In this document: positions 14,500-22,059 of the stretch, piece after piece
Layout of the letters: each line of letters begins with the position of its first letter
Numbering within the stretch: the stretch's first letter is position 1
Assembly: GCA_002351705.1 (NCBI GenBank)
Contig: DEHC01000084.1
Span: 1-29,757 of the forward strand
Reading direction: 5' to 3'
DNA: 29,757 bases
From: Gammaproteobacteria bacterium UBA2810
GTDB taxonomy: Bacteria; Pseudomonadota; Gammaproteobacteria; Enterobacterales; Succinivibrionaceae
Notes under the pieces: generated by a model
Told to the model about the DNA's origin: nothing
What the model saw: the letters and a program-made list of their open reading frames with translations, nothing else
The model's database searches: none
Translations under genes and position numbers: made by a program

Positions 14500-15762
14500 A
14501 TGGAAGACAACACTGAAATGCAGGCAGGCAAAGGCTCTGCAATAGTCTCAATCTACCGGAAGGTTCCTCTTATACTCCAGATCTGCATCGGCCTGCTGCT
14601 TGGCATAATTCTGGCGCTTGTCATTCCCGGCGATCAGGTTGTAGTGCCGCTTTTCGGCCAGATGTTCATCGGAGCACTCAAGGGAATTGCACCGATACTG
14701 GTCTTTGTACTGATCTCGTCATCAATTGCGAGGCGAGCAAAGGGGCAGCAGACCAATATCAGGCCGATCCTGTTTCTCTACATAATTGACATGCTGCTTG
14801 CAGCGGCGCTGGCATTCGCCATGTCGCTCATCTTCCCGAGCACCTTCCCGGATCTCGGTGCGCACGCAGCCGAAGGAGCAGCCCCTAAGTCCATCAGCCA
14901 GGTGCTGGTCTCCTTCATCACGAGCGCTGTTGACAATCCCATCCATGCTCTAGCGAATGCCAACTACATATCAATCCTGTTCTGGAGCGTCCTTGCCGGC
15001 ATTATGTTCGGAGCGGCAGGCCATGAGACCAAAATAGTGCTCCAGGATCTCGCAGACTGCGTCAGCGGAATCGTCAGGATAGTAATCAGGTTCGCACCGC
15101 TCGGCGTAATGGGCCTCGTCTTCAGCGCCTGCACCAAGGACGGCGGCTTCGGCAACCTGCTGAACTACGTTCATGTCCTTGTTGTCCTCGTGGCGACAAT
15201 GCTTCTCGTTGCCTTCGTTGTCAATGCCATTATTGTTGCAATTGTCACAAGGAAGAACCCGTATCCGCTCATCTGGACCTGCGTTGCCGAGAGCGGCCTT
15301 ACCGCATTCTTCACCCGCTCGTCTGCTGCCAATGTCCCTGTGAACATGGAGCTCTGCAAGAAGCTCAAACTTCCTGAGTCCACCTACTCGATCTCGATTC
15401 CGCTCGGCTGCACCATCAACATGGCAGGCGCCGCCGTAACCATTATTGTGATGACCATGGCGGCCGTAGCCACGAAGGGCATCCAGATTGATCTGTTTTC
15501 CGGATTCGTGGTGTGCGTGGTTTCCGTACTCGCTGCCTGCGGCACAAGCGGCGTAGCCGGCGGCTCGCTGATGCTCATCCCTCTTGCTTGCTCAATATTC
15601 GGCATCGACAACGACACGGCAATGGAAGTCGTCGGAATCGGCTTCATCATCGGAGTTCTCCAGGACTCCTCGGAGACTGCTCTCAACAGCTCGACTGACG
15701 TGCTCCTTACCGCTGCCGCCTGCGAGCGCCAGAAGAGGCTCGGGCAGGAAAAGGCAAAGTAG
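14500..15762 (+). CDS. sstT: Sodium/serine-threonine symporter SstT
   Basis: An inner-membrane member of the dicarboxylate/amino acid:cation symporter family that imports serine and threonine with sodium. It has about 420 residues with eight transmembrane helices and two re-entrant hairpins. Landmarks include GALKGIAPILVFVLISSSIA near residue 58, TNIRPILFLY, RFAPLGVMGLV, the SAFFTRSSAANVPVNM-like serine-rich hairpin (TAFFTRSSAANVPVNM), SIPLGCTINMAGAA, and ACGTSGVAGGSLMLIPLA, all matching E. coli SstT. Two ATGs are close together at 14494 and 14500. The AAGGA motif touches the first and is six bases from the second, so 14500 is the better start. The 243 bp between the zinc-ribbon gene and this start hold no recognisable gene. 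Confidence 0.96.
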   Translation: MEDNTEMQAGKGSAIVSIYRKVPLILQICIGLLLGIILALVIPGDQVVVPLFGQMFIGALKGIAPILVFVLISSSIARRAKGQQTNIRPILFLYIIDMLLAAALAFAMSLIFPSTFPDLGAHAAEGAAPKSISQVLVSFITSAVDNPIHALANANYISILFWSVLAGIMFGAAGHETKIVLQDLADCVSGIVRIVIRFAPLGVMGLVFSACTKDGGFGNLLNYVHVLVVLVATMLLVAFVVNAIIVAIVTRKNPYPLIWTCVAESGLTAFFTRSSAANVPVNMELCKKLKLPESTYSISIPLGCTINMAGAAVTIIVMTMAAVATKGIQIDLFSGFVVCVVSVLAACGTSGVAGGSLMLIPLACSIFGIDNDTAMEVVGIGFIIGVLQDSSETALNSSTDVLLTAAACERQKRLGQEKAK

Positions 15763-15819
15763 GCTGTTTTTCAGCATGACAGGCTGAGCCGTCATGCGCG
15801 GCCTGTTTCAAAAAACTGC

Positions 15820-15847
15820 TTGACTTGCCGTAATACTGATATAGAAT
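15820..15847 (+). promoter_or_regulatory. ssrA promoter
   Basis: TTGACT (15820-15825) and TAGAAT (15842-15847) are separated by 16 bp. Transcription would begin near 15854, leaving a leader of about 30 nt to be removed by RNase P from the mature tmRNA 5' end at 15885. Confidence 0.7.
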
Positions 15848-15974
15848 GAAATTTGTGCGTTTGTAAGTAATCGTACAAATCGACGGGTGTGATCTTGGAT
15901 TCGACAGGAAGCACGAAACCCTAGGAGCATGTAGAGTGGCTGTAAACTCTTTAAAAAGCAGCAAAAAAATAGTC

Positions 15975-16007
15975 GCAAACGACGAAACTTACGCTGTAGC
16001 AGCTTAA
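15975..16007 (+). other. tmRNA proteolysis tag reading frame (ANDETYAVAA)
   Basis: The resume codon is GCA at 15975 and the frame reads ANDETYAVAA before TAA at 16005-16007. E. coli has ANDENYALAA, so the changes are Asn to Thr and Leu to Val. The C-terminal AVAA keeps the small hydrophobic end recognised by ClpXP-type proteases. Confidence 0.95.
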
Positions 16008-16044
16008 AAACCTGCCCAGCCGTTGCAGCAGCTTAAAAACCTGC
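15998..16044 (+). repeat. Direct repeat inside tmRNA that doubles the stop-codon hairpin
   Basis: The 18 bases AGCAGCTTAAAAACCTGC occur at 15998-16015 and again at 16027-16044, an offset of 29 nt. Each copy can fold as GCAG...CTGC with a CTTAAAAAC loop. The outer arms differ but still pair: GCTG with CAGC for the first copy, GTTGC with GCAAC for the second. In E. coli tmRNA a single such hairpin (helix 5) holds the tag stop codon. Confidence 0.85.
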
Positions 16045-16279
16045 AGGCAACCTTCCCGTCTCATTCTGTCTGTGGCTTGGGGCAATGGGAAGCGGATCCC
16101 ACAGAATCGCGCGGAACCTCCGTCTGAAGGGGAAACGTTAAATCCTAACCAGACTGGTTTCATATCTGCGTGTCGGTTCGCGGGTGTGAGACGAGATTGA
16201 GAATCGACTAAACATGTAGTGCCGAAGGCGTAGGTTTTTTGGACGCGGGTTCGAATCCCGCCACATCCACCAATCCCGC

Positions 16280-16311
16280 AAAGCCCCTCTCTGAGGGGCT
16301 TTCCTATTTTT
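16280..16311 (+). terminator. ssrA intrinsic terminator
   Basis: AAAGCCCCTC (16280-16289) pairs with GAGGGGCTTT (16293-16302) around a 3-nt loop. The following CCTATTTTT supplies an imperfect T-tract. Confidence 0.85.
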
Positions 16312-16454
16312 AAAGCCGTTCCGTTTCCCGGAATTTCTGCCATATTTCACCGCACAGGCGGTGTCCTGCAGGCAAAACACAAAAAAATAATCTCTTTGGC
16401 TTACAATACAACCGAAATTCAATAATAAATAGTATTAAGCTTGGGGGATTGCCA

Positions 16455-17834
16455 ATGGAAAGGGAACAGTTCAAATCCAGACTCGGATTCCTTCTTGCCG
16501 CAGCCGGATGTTCCATCGGTCTCGGAAACTTCTGGCGCTTCCCGTACATAACGGGCGTCAACGGCGGAAGCGCGTTTGTTCTCATGTATCTCGCCTGCCT
16601 GATTCTCATGGGAGTGCCGGTCGTGCTGATTGAGCTTGCTGTCGGCAGATCCTCAAGGCGCAGCATTGCCATGGCGTTTGACGTCCTTGAGACCAAAGGC
16701 ACCAGGTGGCACTGGTTCAAGCCTTTCCCGATCCTCGGGAACTATCTGCTGATGTCCTTCTATGTGGTCATAACCGGCTGGCTCCTTTATTATTTCTGCC
16801 TTTTCCTCACCGGATCGTCTACGCTCACTGAGAATCCTGACTCCTTAGTGATCTTCACCTCGCTCCTTGACAGCCCTCATACTATGGAGATCTCCACAGT
16901 CGCGGTCATCCTGACAGCCTGCTTTGTCTGCGGGCTCGGTGTCGTCAAGGGAGTGGAGCGTATAACTAAGCCGCTCATGATCCTTCTCTTCTTCATGCTC
17001 GTAGGACTTGCGGTGTATGCGATGTTCCTCCCCGGGGCGGGCGAGGGGCTTTCCTATTACCTGAGTCCTGATTTCGGGAAGCTCCTCGGAACAGACGGCG
17101 GAAAAGGCAGCTTCTGGAGCTCGCTCTATGACGCTCTCGGGCAGGCATTCTTCACCCTCAGCATCGGAATCGGCTCAATCGGCATTTTCGGCAGCTATAT
17201 CGCGAAGGACCGCTCGCTTGTCAATGAGTCCCTGCTTATTACCTGCCTCGACACTTTTGTGGCGTTTACCGCGGGACTAATCATTTTCCCGATCTGCTTC
17301 AGCTATGATGTTCCTGCCGCCAGCGGCCCGAACCTGATTTTTGTCGCGCTGACCAAGATCTTCACGGTCATGCCGGCAGGAGAGGTTGTCGGCACGGTAT
17401 TCTTCCTTCTGATGTTCCTCGCAGCTCTCACCACGGTAATTGCCGTAATCGAGAACATCATTGCGATGCTCCAGGAGCTCCTCGGGCTCAACCGGAAGAA
17501 GTCGGCGGTCATTAATTTCTTCATCATCGCGCTTCTTTCCCTCCCGGTAATTCTCGGATTCAACGTATGGAGCTTTATCCAGATCGGAGGAAACCAGATT
17601 CTCGATATCCTTGACTTCCTGGTAAGCAACAACATCCTTCCCATAGGCGCTCTTGTATACATTCTCTTCGTCATTTCGAAGAGCGGCATGGGCTGGGGCA
17701 GGTTCAGCGAGGAGGTCAACACCGGTTCAGGAATAAGGATGCCAGGATGGCTCAGGTACTATTTCACCGTCGTGCTTCCCATCATTATGCTTGTCATCCT
17801 CGTTATGGGCTATGTGCAGAAATTCTCGTCATAG
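16455..17834 (+). CDS. Neurotransmitter:sodium symporter (NSS/SNF) family transporter
   Basis: A 459-residue inner-membrane sodium-coupled symporter of the LeuT/Tyt1/MhsT family, probably importing an amino acid; the exact substrate cannot be read from sequence. The family signature GLGNFWRFPY is at residues 22-31 in transmembrane helix 1, where the unwound segment binds substrate and sodium. Eleven or so hydrophobic helices follow, with FFTLSIGIGSIGIFGSY in the helix 6 region and the AALTTVIAVIENI helix near residue 325. This length and count match bacterial NSS proteins that lack the twelfth helix. The ATG at 16455 is six bases after a GGGGGA ribosome-binding site; a TTG two codons earlier was rejected. 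The gene is monocistronic or ends at a hairpin just before the Sel1-repeat gene. Confidence 0.92.
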   Translation: MEREQFKSRLGFLLAAAGCSIGLGNFWRFPYITGVNGGSAFVLMYLACLILMGVPVVLIELAVGRSSRRSIAMAFDVLETKGTRWHWFKPFPILGNYLLMSFYVVITGWLLYYFCLFLTGSSTLTENPDSLVIFTSLLDSPHTMEISTVAVILTACFVCGLGVVKGVERITKPLMILLFFMLVGLAVYAMFLPGAGEGLSYYLSPDFGKLLGTDGGKGSFWSSLYDALGQAFFTLSIGIGSIGIFGSYIAKDRSLVNESLLITCLDTFVAFTAGLIIFPICFSYDVPAASGPNLIFVALTKIFTVMPAGEVVGTVFFLLMFLAALTTVIAVIENIIAMLQELLGLNRKKSAVINFFIIALLSLPVILGFNVWSFIQIGGNQILDILDFLVSNNILPIGALVYILFVISKSGMGWGRFSEEVNTGSGIRMPGWLRYYFTVVLPIIMLVILVMGYVQKFSS

Positions 17835-17866
17835 GCTGTGAGAGTCCCGTCTGATCTTATACACGG

Positions 17867-17891
17867 CCGGGGAGAATATCCCCGGTATTTT
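17867..17891 (+). terminator. Hairpin with short T-tract directly before the Sel1-repeat gene
   Basis: CCGGGGA (17867-17873) and TCCCCGG (17879-17885) form a 7-bp GC-rich stem with a 5-nt loop, followed by TATTTT. It looks like the intrinsic terminator of the NSS gene. It ends only three bases before the next start codon, and the only purine-rich ribosome-binding candidate (GGGGAG) is inside its 5' arm. Confidence 0.6.
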
Positions 17892-17893
17892 CC

Positions 17894-19291
17894 ATGAGAA
17901 AAATTACTGAAGCTTTATCCTTCCTGCTGCTCGGATGCATTGCATCGGGATGCGTGTCCATGGGCGGCTCTTACACGGGAGCCGGTGCTCAGGCAGCGTC
18001 CGGCAGCGCCGCGGGCCTCCTTGCACTGGCGGACCGCTATTCACTCGGAAAGCCAGAGGAGCGCGACTTCGCGAAAGCGCTTGAGCTCTACGAACAGGCT
18101 GCGGCCCGGGGCTCTGCTGAGGGCATGGTGAATGCCGCCGTGATGTATGAGAACGGCAGAGGCACTGCGAAGAACGCGGCCAGGGCCCTGGCTCTCTACC
18201 GCAAGGCTGCTGCCGCAAAGTCTCCAGCCGGCATGTTCGGCCTCGGCAACATGTACTTCAACGGGACCGGAGTCGCGAGGAACAGGCAGCTCGCTGAAAT
18301 GTGGTGGAGGAAAGCTGACGCAGCCGGTTCGGCGCCGGCCGCGTTCAATCTCGCGCGCCTCGCCGAGCAGAACGGCCTCGCCGCCTCCGATTCCATGAAG
18401 CTTTATGCGAAGGCCGCCTACCGCGGAAGCGCTGAGGCTGCCAATGTGCTCGGAGCCAGGTATAAGAACGGAAACGGCGTGAAGCAGGATTTCGGCAGCG
18501 CTTACTACTGGTTCTACAAGGCCGCGGAGGCGGGCAGCGCCAAGGCCGCCTACAACCTTGCCCTTCTTTATATCAAGGGTGACGGTGTGTCGCTTGATTT
18601 CGGACAGGCTGTGAAGTGGCTGAAAACCGCGGCTGATAAGGGATATGTGCCGGCTATTGTTGATCTTGCCGTCATGTACTACAGCGGCTCAGGCGTAATA
18701 ACAGACAGGAAAAAAGGCATCGGGCTCTTCAGGGAGGCCGCCTCTGACGGGAATCCTGTAGCACTGTTCTACCTGGGGCTTGCCTGCCACAGGGGAGAGA
18801 GCGGGGCCTGCGAGGACAGGAGATCTGCCGAGAAATATCTTTCAAGGTCAGCCAGTCTCGGCTATGTTCCGGCCCAGTACGTCCTGGCCGGCATTTATGA
18901 GAAAGAGGGCGGCGCAAGGCTCCCGCAGGCGTTCGAGCTCTACAGGAAGGCTGCCGTGAAGGGGTACGCCAAGGCCCTCAACAACCTCTCGCTGATGTAC
19001 GCATCCGGCAGGGGAACTGAGAAGGACGGCCGGCAGGCGTTCGCCATCATGAAACGCTGCGCCGAGGAGGGGAGCGCTGTCTGCCAGCACAACCTGGCCG
19101 AGTACTACCTTCAGGGCACCGGAACAGCGCGGGATGCGGTCGCGGCATACGGCTGGGCGGCACTTGCGAGCACCGGCAGGCCTGAAAGCGCCCGGCTCAT
19201 GGAGCAGGCCGGGGCATCACTTAACGCTGACGGCGTCAGACGGGGCCGCATCCTCTCGGTGCAGCTTATCCGGAAGTACCATTCAAGGTAG
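17894..19291 (+). CDS. Sel1-like repeat lipoprotein
   Basis: A 465-residue secreted protein built almost entirely of Sel1-like (TPR-related) repeats. The N-terminus has Arg2-Lys3, a hydrophobic run and cysteines at positions 15 and 20 (LLLGC, IASGC), consistent with a lipoprotein signal peptide, although neither site is a perfect lipobox. From about residue 42 to 450 come around eleven repeats of about 36 residues with the pattern A..LG..Y..G.G...D...A..WY.KAA..G. One shorter repeat lies near 155-175. Such solenoids are protein-binding scaffolds and occur in envelope signalling, stress and host-interaction proteins, so a specific role cannot be assigned. No enzymatic domain is present. It sits alone between an NSS transporter and the thrS leader. 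The start at 17894 is fixed by the signal sequence, despite the lack of a normally spaced ribosome-binding site. Confidence 0.88.
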   Translation: MRKITEALSFLLLGCIASGCVSMGGSYTGAGAQAASGSAAGLLALADRYSLGKPEERDFAKALELYEQAAARGSAEGMVNAAVMYENGRGTAKNAARALALYRKAAAAKSPAGMFGLGNMYFNGTGVARNRQLAEMWWRKADAAGSAPAAFNLARLAEQNGLAASDSMKLYAKAAYRGSAEAANVLGARYKNGNGVKQDFGSAYYWFYKAAEAGSAKAAYNLALLYIKGDGVSLDFGQAVKWLKTAADKGYVPAIVDLAVMYYSGSGVITDRKKGIGLFREAASDGNPVALFYLGLACHRGESGACEDRRSAEKYLSRSASLGYVPAQYVLAGIYEKEGGARLPQAFELYRKAAVKGYAKALNNLSLMYASGRGTEKDGRQAFAIMKRCAEEGSAVCQHNLAEYYLQGTGTARDAVAAYGWAALASTGRPESARLMEQAGASLNADGVRRGRILSVQLIRKYHSR

Positions 19292-19348
19292 CAGCATTTT
19301 CCCGTCAGATCACCTGATTTTCATAGCGATTTTTTCCTCAGCGGGGAG

Positions 19349-19354
19349 TATAAT
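19349..19354 (+). promoter_or_regulatory. thrS -10 box (TATAAT)
   Basis: A perfect TATAAT lies 183 bp before the thrS start codon. No convincing -35 is found at 16-18 bp. If it is used, the thrS leader would be about 175 nt, close to the length known for E. coli thrS. Confidence 0.45.
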
Positions 19355-19419
19355 CAGCGCCGGAGCGCCGAAGGAGACTGCGGTTAGTTTCGCCGTTTCC
19401 CAAGCACGCGGCTCAGGCC

Positions 19420-19518
19420 GTTGATTTGTCATCGACAGACAGAGCTCCCTTCCTTTTGAAAAAGGAAGCGGTGCGCGGAAGCGCAGATTTAATGCACGCG
19501 GCATTTGGTATGTGCCGC
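19420..19518 (+). promoter_or_regulatory. thrS leader with two hairpins resembling tRNA-Thr anticodon arms (candidate autoregulatory operator)
   Basis: Hairpin A has stem GTTGA (19420-19424) / TCGAC (19432-19436) and a 7-nt loop TTTGTCA. U33 is present and positions 34-36 read UGU, the anticodon for ACA. Hairpin B has stem GCGGCA (19498-19503) / TGCCGC (19513-19518), a closing T-G pair and a 7-nt loop TTGGTAT. It has U33, anticodon GGU for ACC/ACU, and A37. Relative to the ATG they lie at about -118 to -102 and -40 to -20, and B sits just before the AAAGG ribosome-binding site (19526-19530). E. coli ThrRS represses its own translation by binding two anticodon-like arms in this arrangement. 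Two further simple hairpins lie between them (19449-19468, 19472-19483). Confidence 0.65.
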
Positions 19519-19537
19519 CACTGTTAAAGGATTTAAA

Positions 19538-21460
19538 ATGCCGGTTATTACTCTTCCTGACGGAAGTCAGCGTAATTACGATCATGTCGTAACTGTTATG
19601 GATGTTGCCAGGGACATCGGCCCCGGGCTTGCAAAGGCCTGCATTGCAGGAAAGGTGAACGGAAAGCTGTGCGATGCCTGCGATCCGATTGAGAGCGACG
19701 CAACCCTCTCCATCATCACCTCGAAGGACAAGGAAGGCGTGGAGATTATCCGCCACTCCTGTGCCCATCTGCTCGGGCATGCCCTCAAGGAGCTTTATCC
19801 CGATGCCAAGATGGCAATCGGCCCGGTGATCGAGAACGGCTTCTATTATGATGTCGACATTGATCACGCGCTCTCCGACGAGGAGCTGCAGAACCTTGAG
19901 AAGCGCATGCACGAGCTCGCTGCCAAGGAATACGACGTCGTAAAGGAAAAGGTTACCTGGCAGCAGGCCTACGATGTCTTCAAGGCCCGCAATGAACCCT
20001 ACAAGATGAAGATCCTCGAGGAGAACATCAGCAGGGATGATCATCCGGGACTCTATCACCACCTCGAGTACATCGACATGTGCCGCGGCCCTCATGTGCC
20101 CAACATGAGGTTCTGCAAGCATTTCAAGCTTACCAAGACCTCCGGCGCGTACTGGCGCGGCAATTCCAAGAACAAGATGCTGCAGCGCATCTACGGAACC
20201 GCATGGCCTGACAAGAAGCAGCTTGACGAGTACATCAACATGCTCGCCGAGGCCGCAAAGCGCGACCACAGAAAGCTCGGCAAGCAGCTTGATCTCTTCC
20301 ACATCCAGGAAGAGGCTCCGGGAATGGTATTCTGGCACAACGACGGCTGGACCATTTACCGCGGGCTGCAGGATTTTGTCCGCACCAAGCTGCAGCAGTA
20401 CGGCTATATCGAGGTTCATACCCCGCAGATCATGGACAGGGTGCTGTGGGAGAAGTCAGGACACTGGGCAAAGTATCATGACAACATGTTCACCACCAAG
20501 TCCGAGAACCGCGAGTATGCCATCAAGCCGATGAACTGCCCGGGCCACATCCAGATTTTCAACCAGAAGCTCCGCAGCTACCGCGATCTCCCGATCCGCA
20601 TGGCCGAGTTCGGCAACTGCCTGAGAAACGAGCCGTCAGGATCGCTTCACGGACTGATGAGAGTCCGCGGCTTCACCCAGGATGACGCTCATCTTTTCGT
20701 AAGGGAAGATCAGATCATGAGCGAGGTCTCCGGCTGCATCAAGATGGTCTTCGACATCTACAAGACCTTCGGATTCAATCGTGTTGACATCAAGCTCTCC
20801 CTGAGGCCCGAGAAGCGCATCGGCGACGACGCGATGTGGGACAGGGCAGAGAAGGACCTCGCGGATGCACTGAAGGAGAACGGACTTTCCTACGAGCTTC
20901 AGCCCGGCGAGGGCGCGTTCTACGGCCCGAAGATTGAGTTCACCCTCTATGACTCGCTCGGACGCGCCTGGCAGTGCGGCACCGTACAGCTCGACTTCGC
21001 TCTGCCCGGACGCCTTGACGCATCCTATATCGCAGAGGACGGCAGCAAGAAGGTTCCTGTCATGATTCACCGTGCGGTGCTCGGATCCCTTGAGCGCTTC
21101 ATCGGTATCCTGACCGAGAACTTCGCCGGATACTTCCCTGTATGGCTTGCTCCTGTACAGGTTGAGCTGATGAACATCACCGATCATCAGATCGATTATG
21201 TCAAGAAAGTTGAAAGTATTCTCCGTTCTCACGGCATAAGAGTGAAAAGTGACTTGAGAAATGAGAAAATAGGCTTTAAAATCCGCGAACACACTTTGCT
21301 CAGGGTTCCTTTCCTCGTCGTCTGCGGCGACAAGGAGATGGAGTCCGGTGAGGTGGCTGTGAGAACCAGAAGGGGAGCAGACCTCGGCAAGATGAAGATT
21401 GAAGACTTCGCTGCCAAGGTATGCGAGCTGATGAATTCCCGCAGCCTCGAGGAAATCTGA
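19538..21460 (+). CDS. thrS: Threonyl-tRNA synthetase
   Basis: A 640-residue class II synthetase that charges tRNA-Thr. The N-terminal TGS domain (about 1-60) starts MPVITLPDGS as in E. coli. The second domain (about 65-225) is the editing domain that removes mischarged serine, with HSCAHLLGHALK and the MCRGPHVPN motif. The catalytic core follows, with motif 2 residues NCLRNEPSGSLHGLMRVRGFTQDDAH. The zinc ligands are the Cys of KPMNCPGH and the His residues of DDAHLF and VMIHRAV. The C-terminal anticodon domain begins near WLAPVQV and contains RNEKIGFKIREHTL. The frame is open 33 bases further upstream to 19505, but that overlaps the leader hairpin; the ATG at 19538, after AAAGGAT, matches the family. 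It heads the thrS-infC-rpmI-rplT cluster. Confidence 0.98.
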   Translation: MPVITLPDGSQRNYDHVVTVMDVARDIGPGLAKACIAGKVNGKLCDACDPIESDATLSIITSKDKEGVEIIRHSCAHLLGHALKELYPDAKMAIGPVIENGFYYDVDIDHALSDEELQNLEKRMHELAAKEYDVVKEKVTWQQAYDVFKARNEPYKMKILEENISRDDHPGLYHHLEYIDMCRGPHVPNMRFCKHFKLTKTSGAYWRGNSKNKMLQRIYGTAWPDKKQLDEYINMLAEAAKRDHRKLGKQLDLFHIQEEAPGMVFWHNDGWTIYRGLQDFVRTKLQQYGYIEVHTPQIMDRVLWEKSGHWAKYHDNMFTTKSENREYAIKPMNCPGHIQIFNQKLRSYRDLPIRMAEFGNCLRNEPSGSLHGLMRVRGFTQDDAHLFVREDQIMSEVSGCIKMVFDIYKTFGFNRVDIKLSLRPEKRIGDDAMWDRAEKDLADALKENGLSYELQPGEGAFYGPKIEFTLYDSLGRAWQCGTVQLDFALPGRLDASYIAEDGSKKVPVMIHRAVLGSLERFIGILTENFAGYFPVWLAPVQVELMNITDHQIDYVKKVESILRSHGIRVKSDLRNEKIGFKIREHTLLRVPFLVVCGDKEMESGEVAVRTRRGADLGKMKIEDFAAKVCELMNSRSLEEI

Positions 21461-21470
21461 TTTGGAGGGC

Positions 21471-22019
21471 ATGCCCATATTTACGGTAAAGAGACAGGTT
21501 CCTGGTTCTAAAAACAGGATCCGTGTGAATGGTGATATTCGCTGCAGGCTGGTCCGTCTTATCGGTTCAGACGGCGAAATGGTAGGTGATGTTACCCCGG
21601 CGGCAGCGCTGGCAAGAGCAAGTGCAGAAGGGCTTGATGTCGTAGAGATCAGTCCTAACGCAGAGCCGCCTGTATGCCGTATCATGGATTTCGGAAAGTT
21701 TCTTTACGAAAAGAGCAAAGCCGCCAAAGAACAGAAGAAAAAGCAGAAGCAGGTTCAGATCAAGGAAATCAAGTTCAGGCCTGCTACTGACGTGGGGGAT
21801 TATCAGGTTAAACTGCGCAACCTGATACGTTTCCTGGAAGACGGCAACAAAGTTAAGGTAACACTTAAGTTCAGGGGCCGTGAAATGGCACATCAGGACA
21901 TCGGACTTGACGTGCTTCACCGTGTGGAGACTGATCTCGCGGATTACGCCGTTGTAGAGCAGCAGTCCAAGGTTGAAGGGCGTCAGGCGATGATGGTCTT
22001 TGCGCCTAAGAAGAAGTAA
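21471..22019 (+). CDS. infC: Translation initiation factor IF-3
   Basis: IF3 binds the 30S subunit, prevents premature 50S joining and proofreads the initiator tRNA-start codon pair. The N-domain holds NRIRVNGDIR and LVRLIG; the lysine-rich linker helix is near KSKAAKEQKKKQK; the C-domain contains IKFRPATDVGDYQVKLRNLIRFLEDGNKVKVTLKFRGREM and ends in APKKK. The length of about 180 is normal. The start is uncertain. In-frame options are TTG 21462, ATG 21471 and ATA 21477. The strong Shine-Dalgarno GGAGGG (21464-21469) almost touches the ATG but is 7 nt before the ATA. The ATG is listed here as the conventional choice; an AUA start would echo the AUU start of E. coli infC, which allows IF3 to limit its own synthesis. 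It begins 10 bp after the thrS stop. Confidence 0.95.
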   Translation: MPIFTVKRQVPGSKNRIRVNGDIRCRLVRLIGSDGEMVGDVTPAAALARASAEGLDVVEISPNAEPPVCRIMDFGKFLYEKSKAAKEQKKKQKQVQIKEIKFRPATDVGDYQVKLRNLIRFLEDGNKVKVTLKFRGREMAHQDIGLDVLHRVETDLADYAVVEQQSKVEGRQAMMVFAPKKK

Positions 22020-22025
22020 GTGGCT

Positions 22026-22059
22026 GGCAGGCTCCAAAGTAGTCTCTGACTCGCCTGCC
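22026..22059 (+). promoter_or_regulatory. Hairpin in the infC-rpmI gap, possible L20 control region
   Basis: GGCAGGC (22026-22032) pairs with GCCTGCC (22053-22059) around a 20-nt loop, about 30 bp before the rpmI start. There is no T-tract. In E. coli, L20 represses rpmI-rplT translation by binding structures upstream of rpmI, so this stem is a candidate for a similar role; similarity to the L20 rRNA site was not established. Confidence 0.35.

Larger units (their letters stand above)
15885..16272 (+). ncRNA. ssrA: Transfer-messenger RNA (tmRNA, 10Sa RNA)
   Basis: tmRNA rescues stalled ribosomes with SmpB, adding a degradation tag to the unfinished protein. The 5' GGGTGTG (15885-15891) pairs with CACATCC (16262-16268) to form the acceptor stem, including the G3-U70 pair that directs alanylation. 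A3-CCA is encoded (16269-16272). The T-arm GCGGGTTCGAATCCCGC is near the 3' end. The 5' half has GGATTCGACAGG and the AATAGTCGCAAACGACG region that precedes the tag frame. Pseudoknot 2 arms CTTCCC/GGGAAG and ATTCTGT/ACAGAAT are present. At 388 nt it is longer than the 363-nt E. coli RNA. The extra length is explained by a partial duplication at the tag stop codon (see 15998-16044). A terminator follows 8 nt after the CCA. Confidence 0.97.

Noticed and set aside
15775..15796. Intrinsic terminator for sstT
   Set aside because: CATGAC and GTCATG form a stem with a bulge, but no T-tract follows; support is too weak to call.
15951..16422. Open frames antisense to the tmRNA region
   Set aside because: They lie opposite a well-defined structural RNA and have no protein family features.
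19310..20419. 369-codon open frame antisense to the thrS leader and gene
   Set aside because: It covers the thrS start and leader structures, has no family features, and lies opposite a highly conserved gene.
20636..21685. 349-codon open frame antisense to thrS and infC
   Set aside because: Mirror image of two conserved genes, without a domain or start signal of its own.
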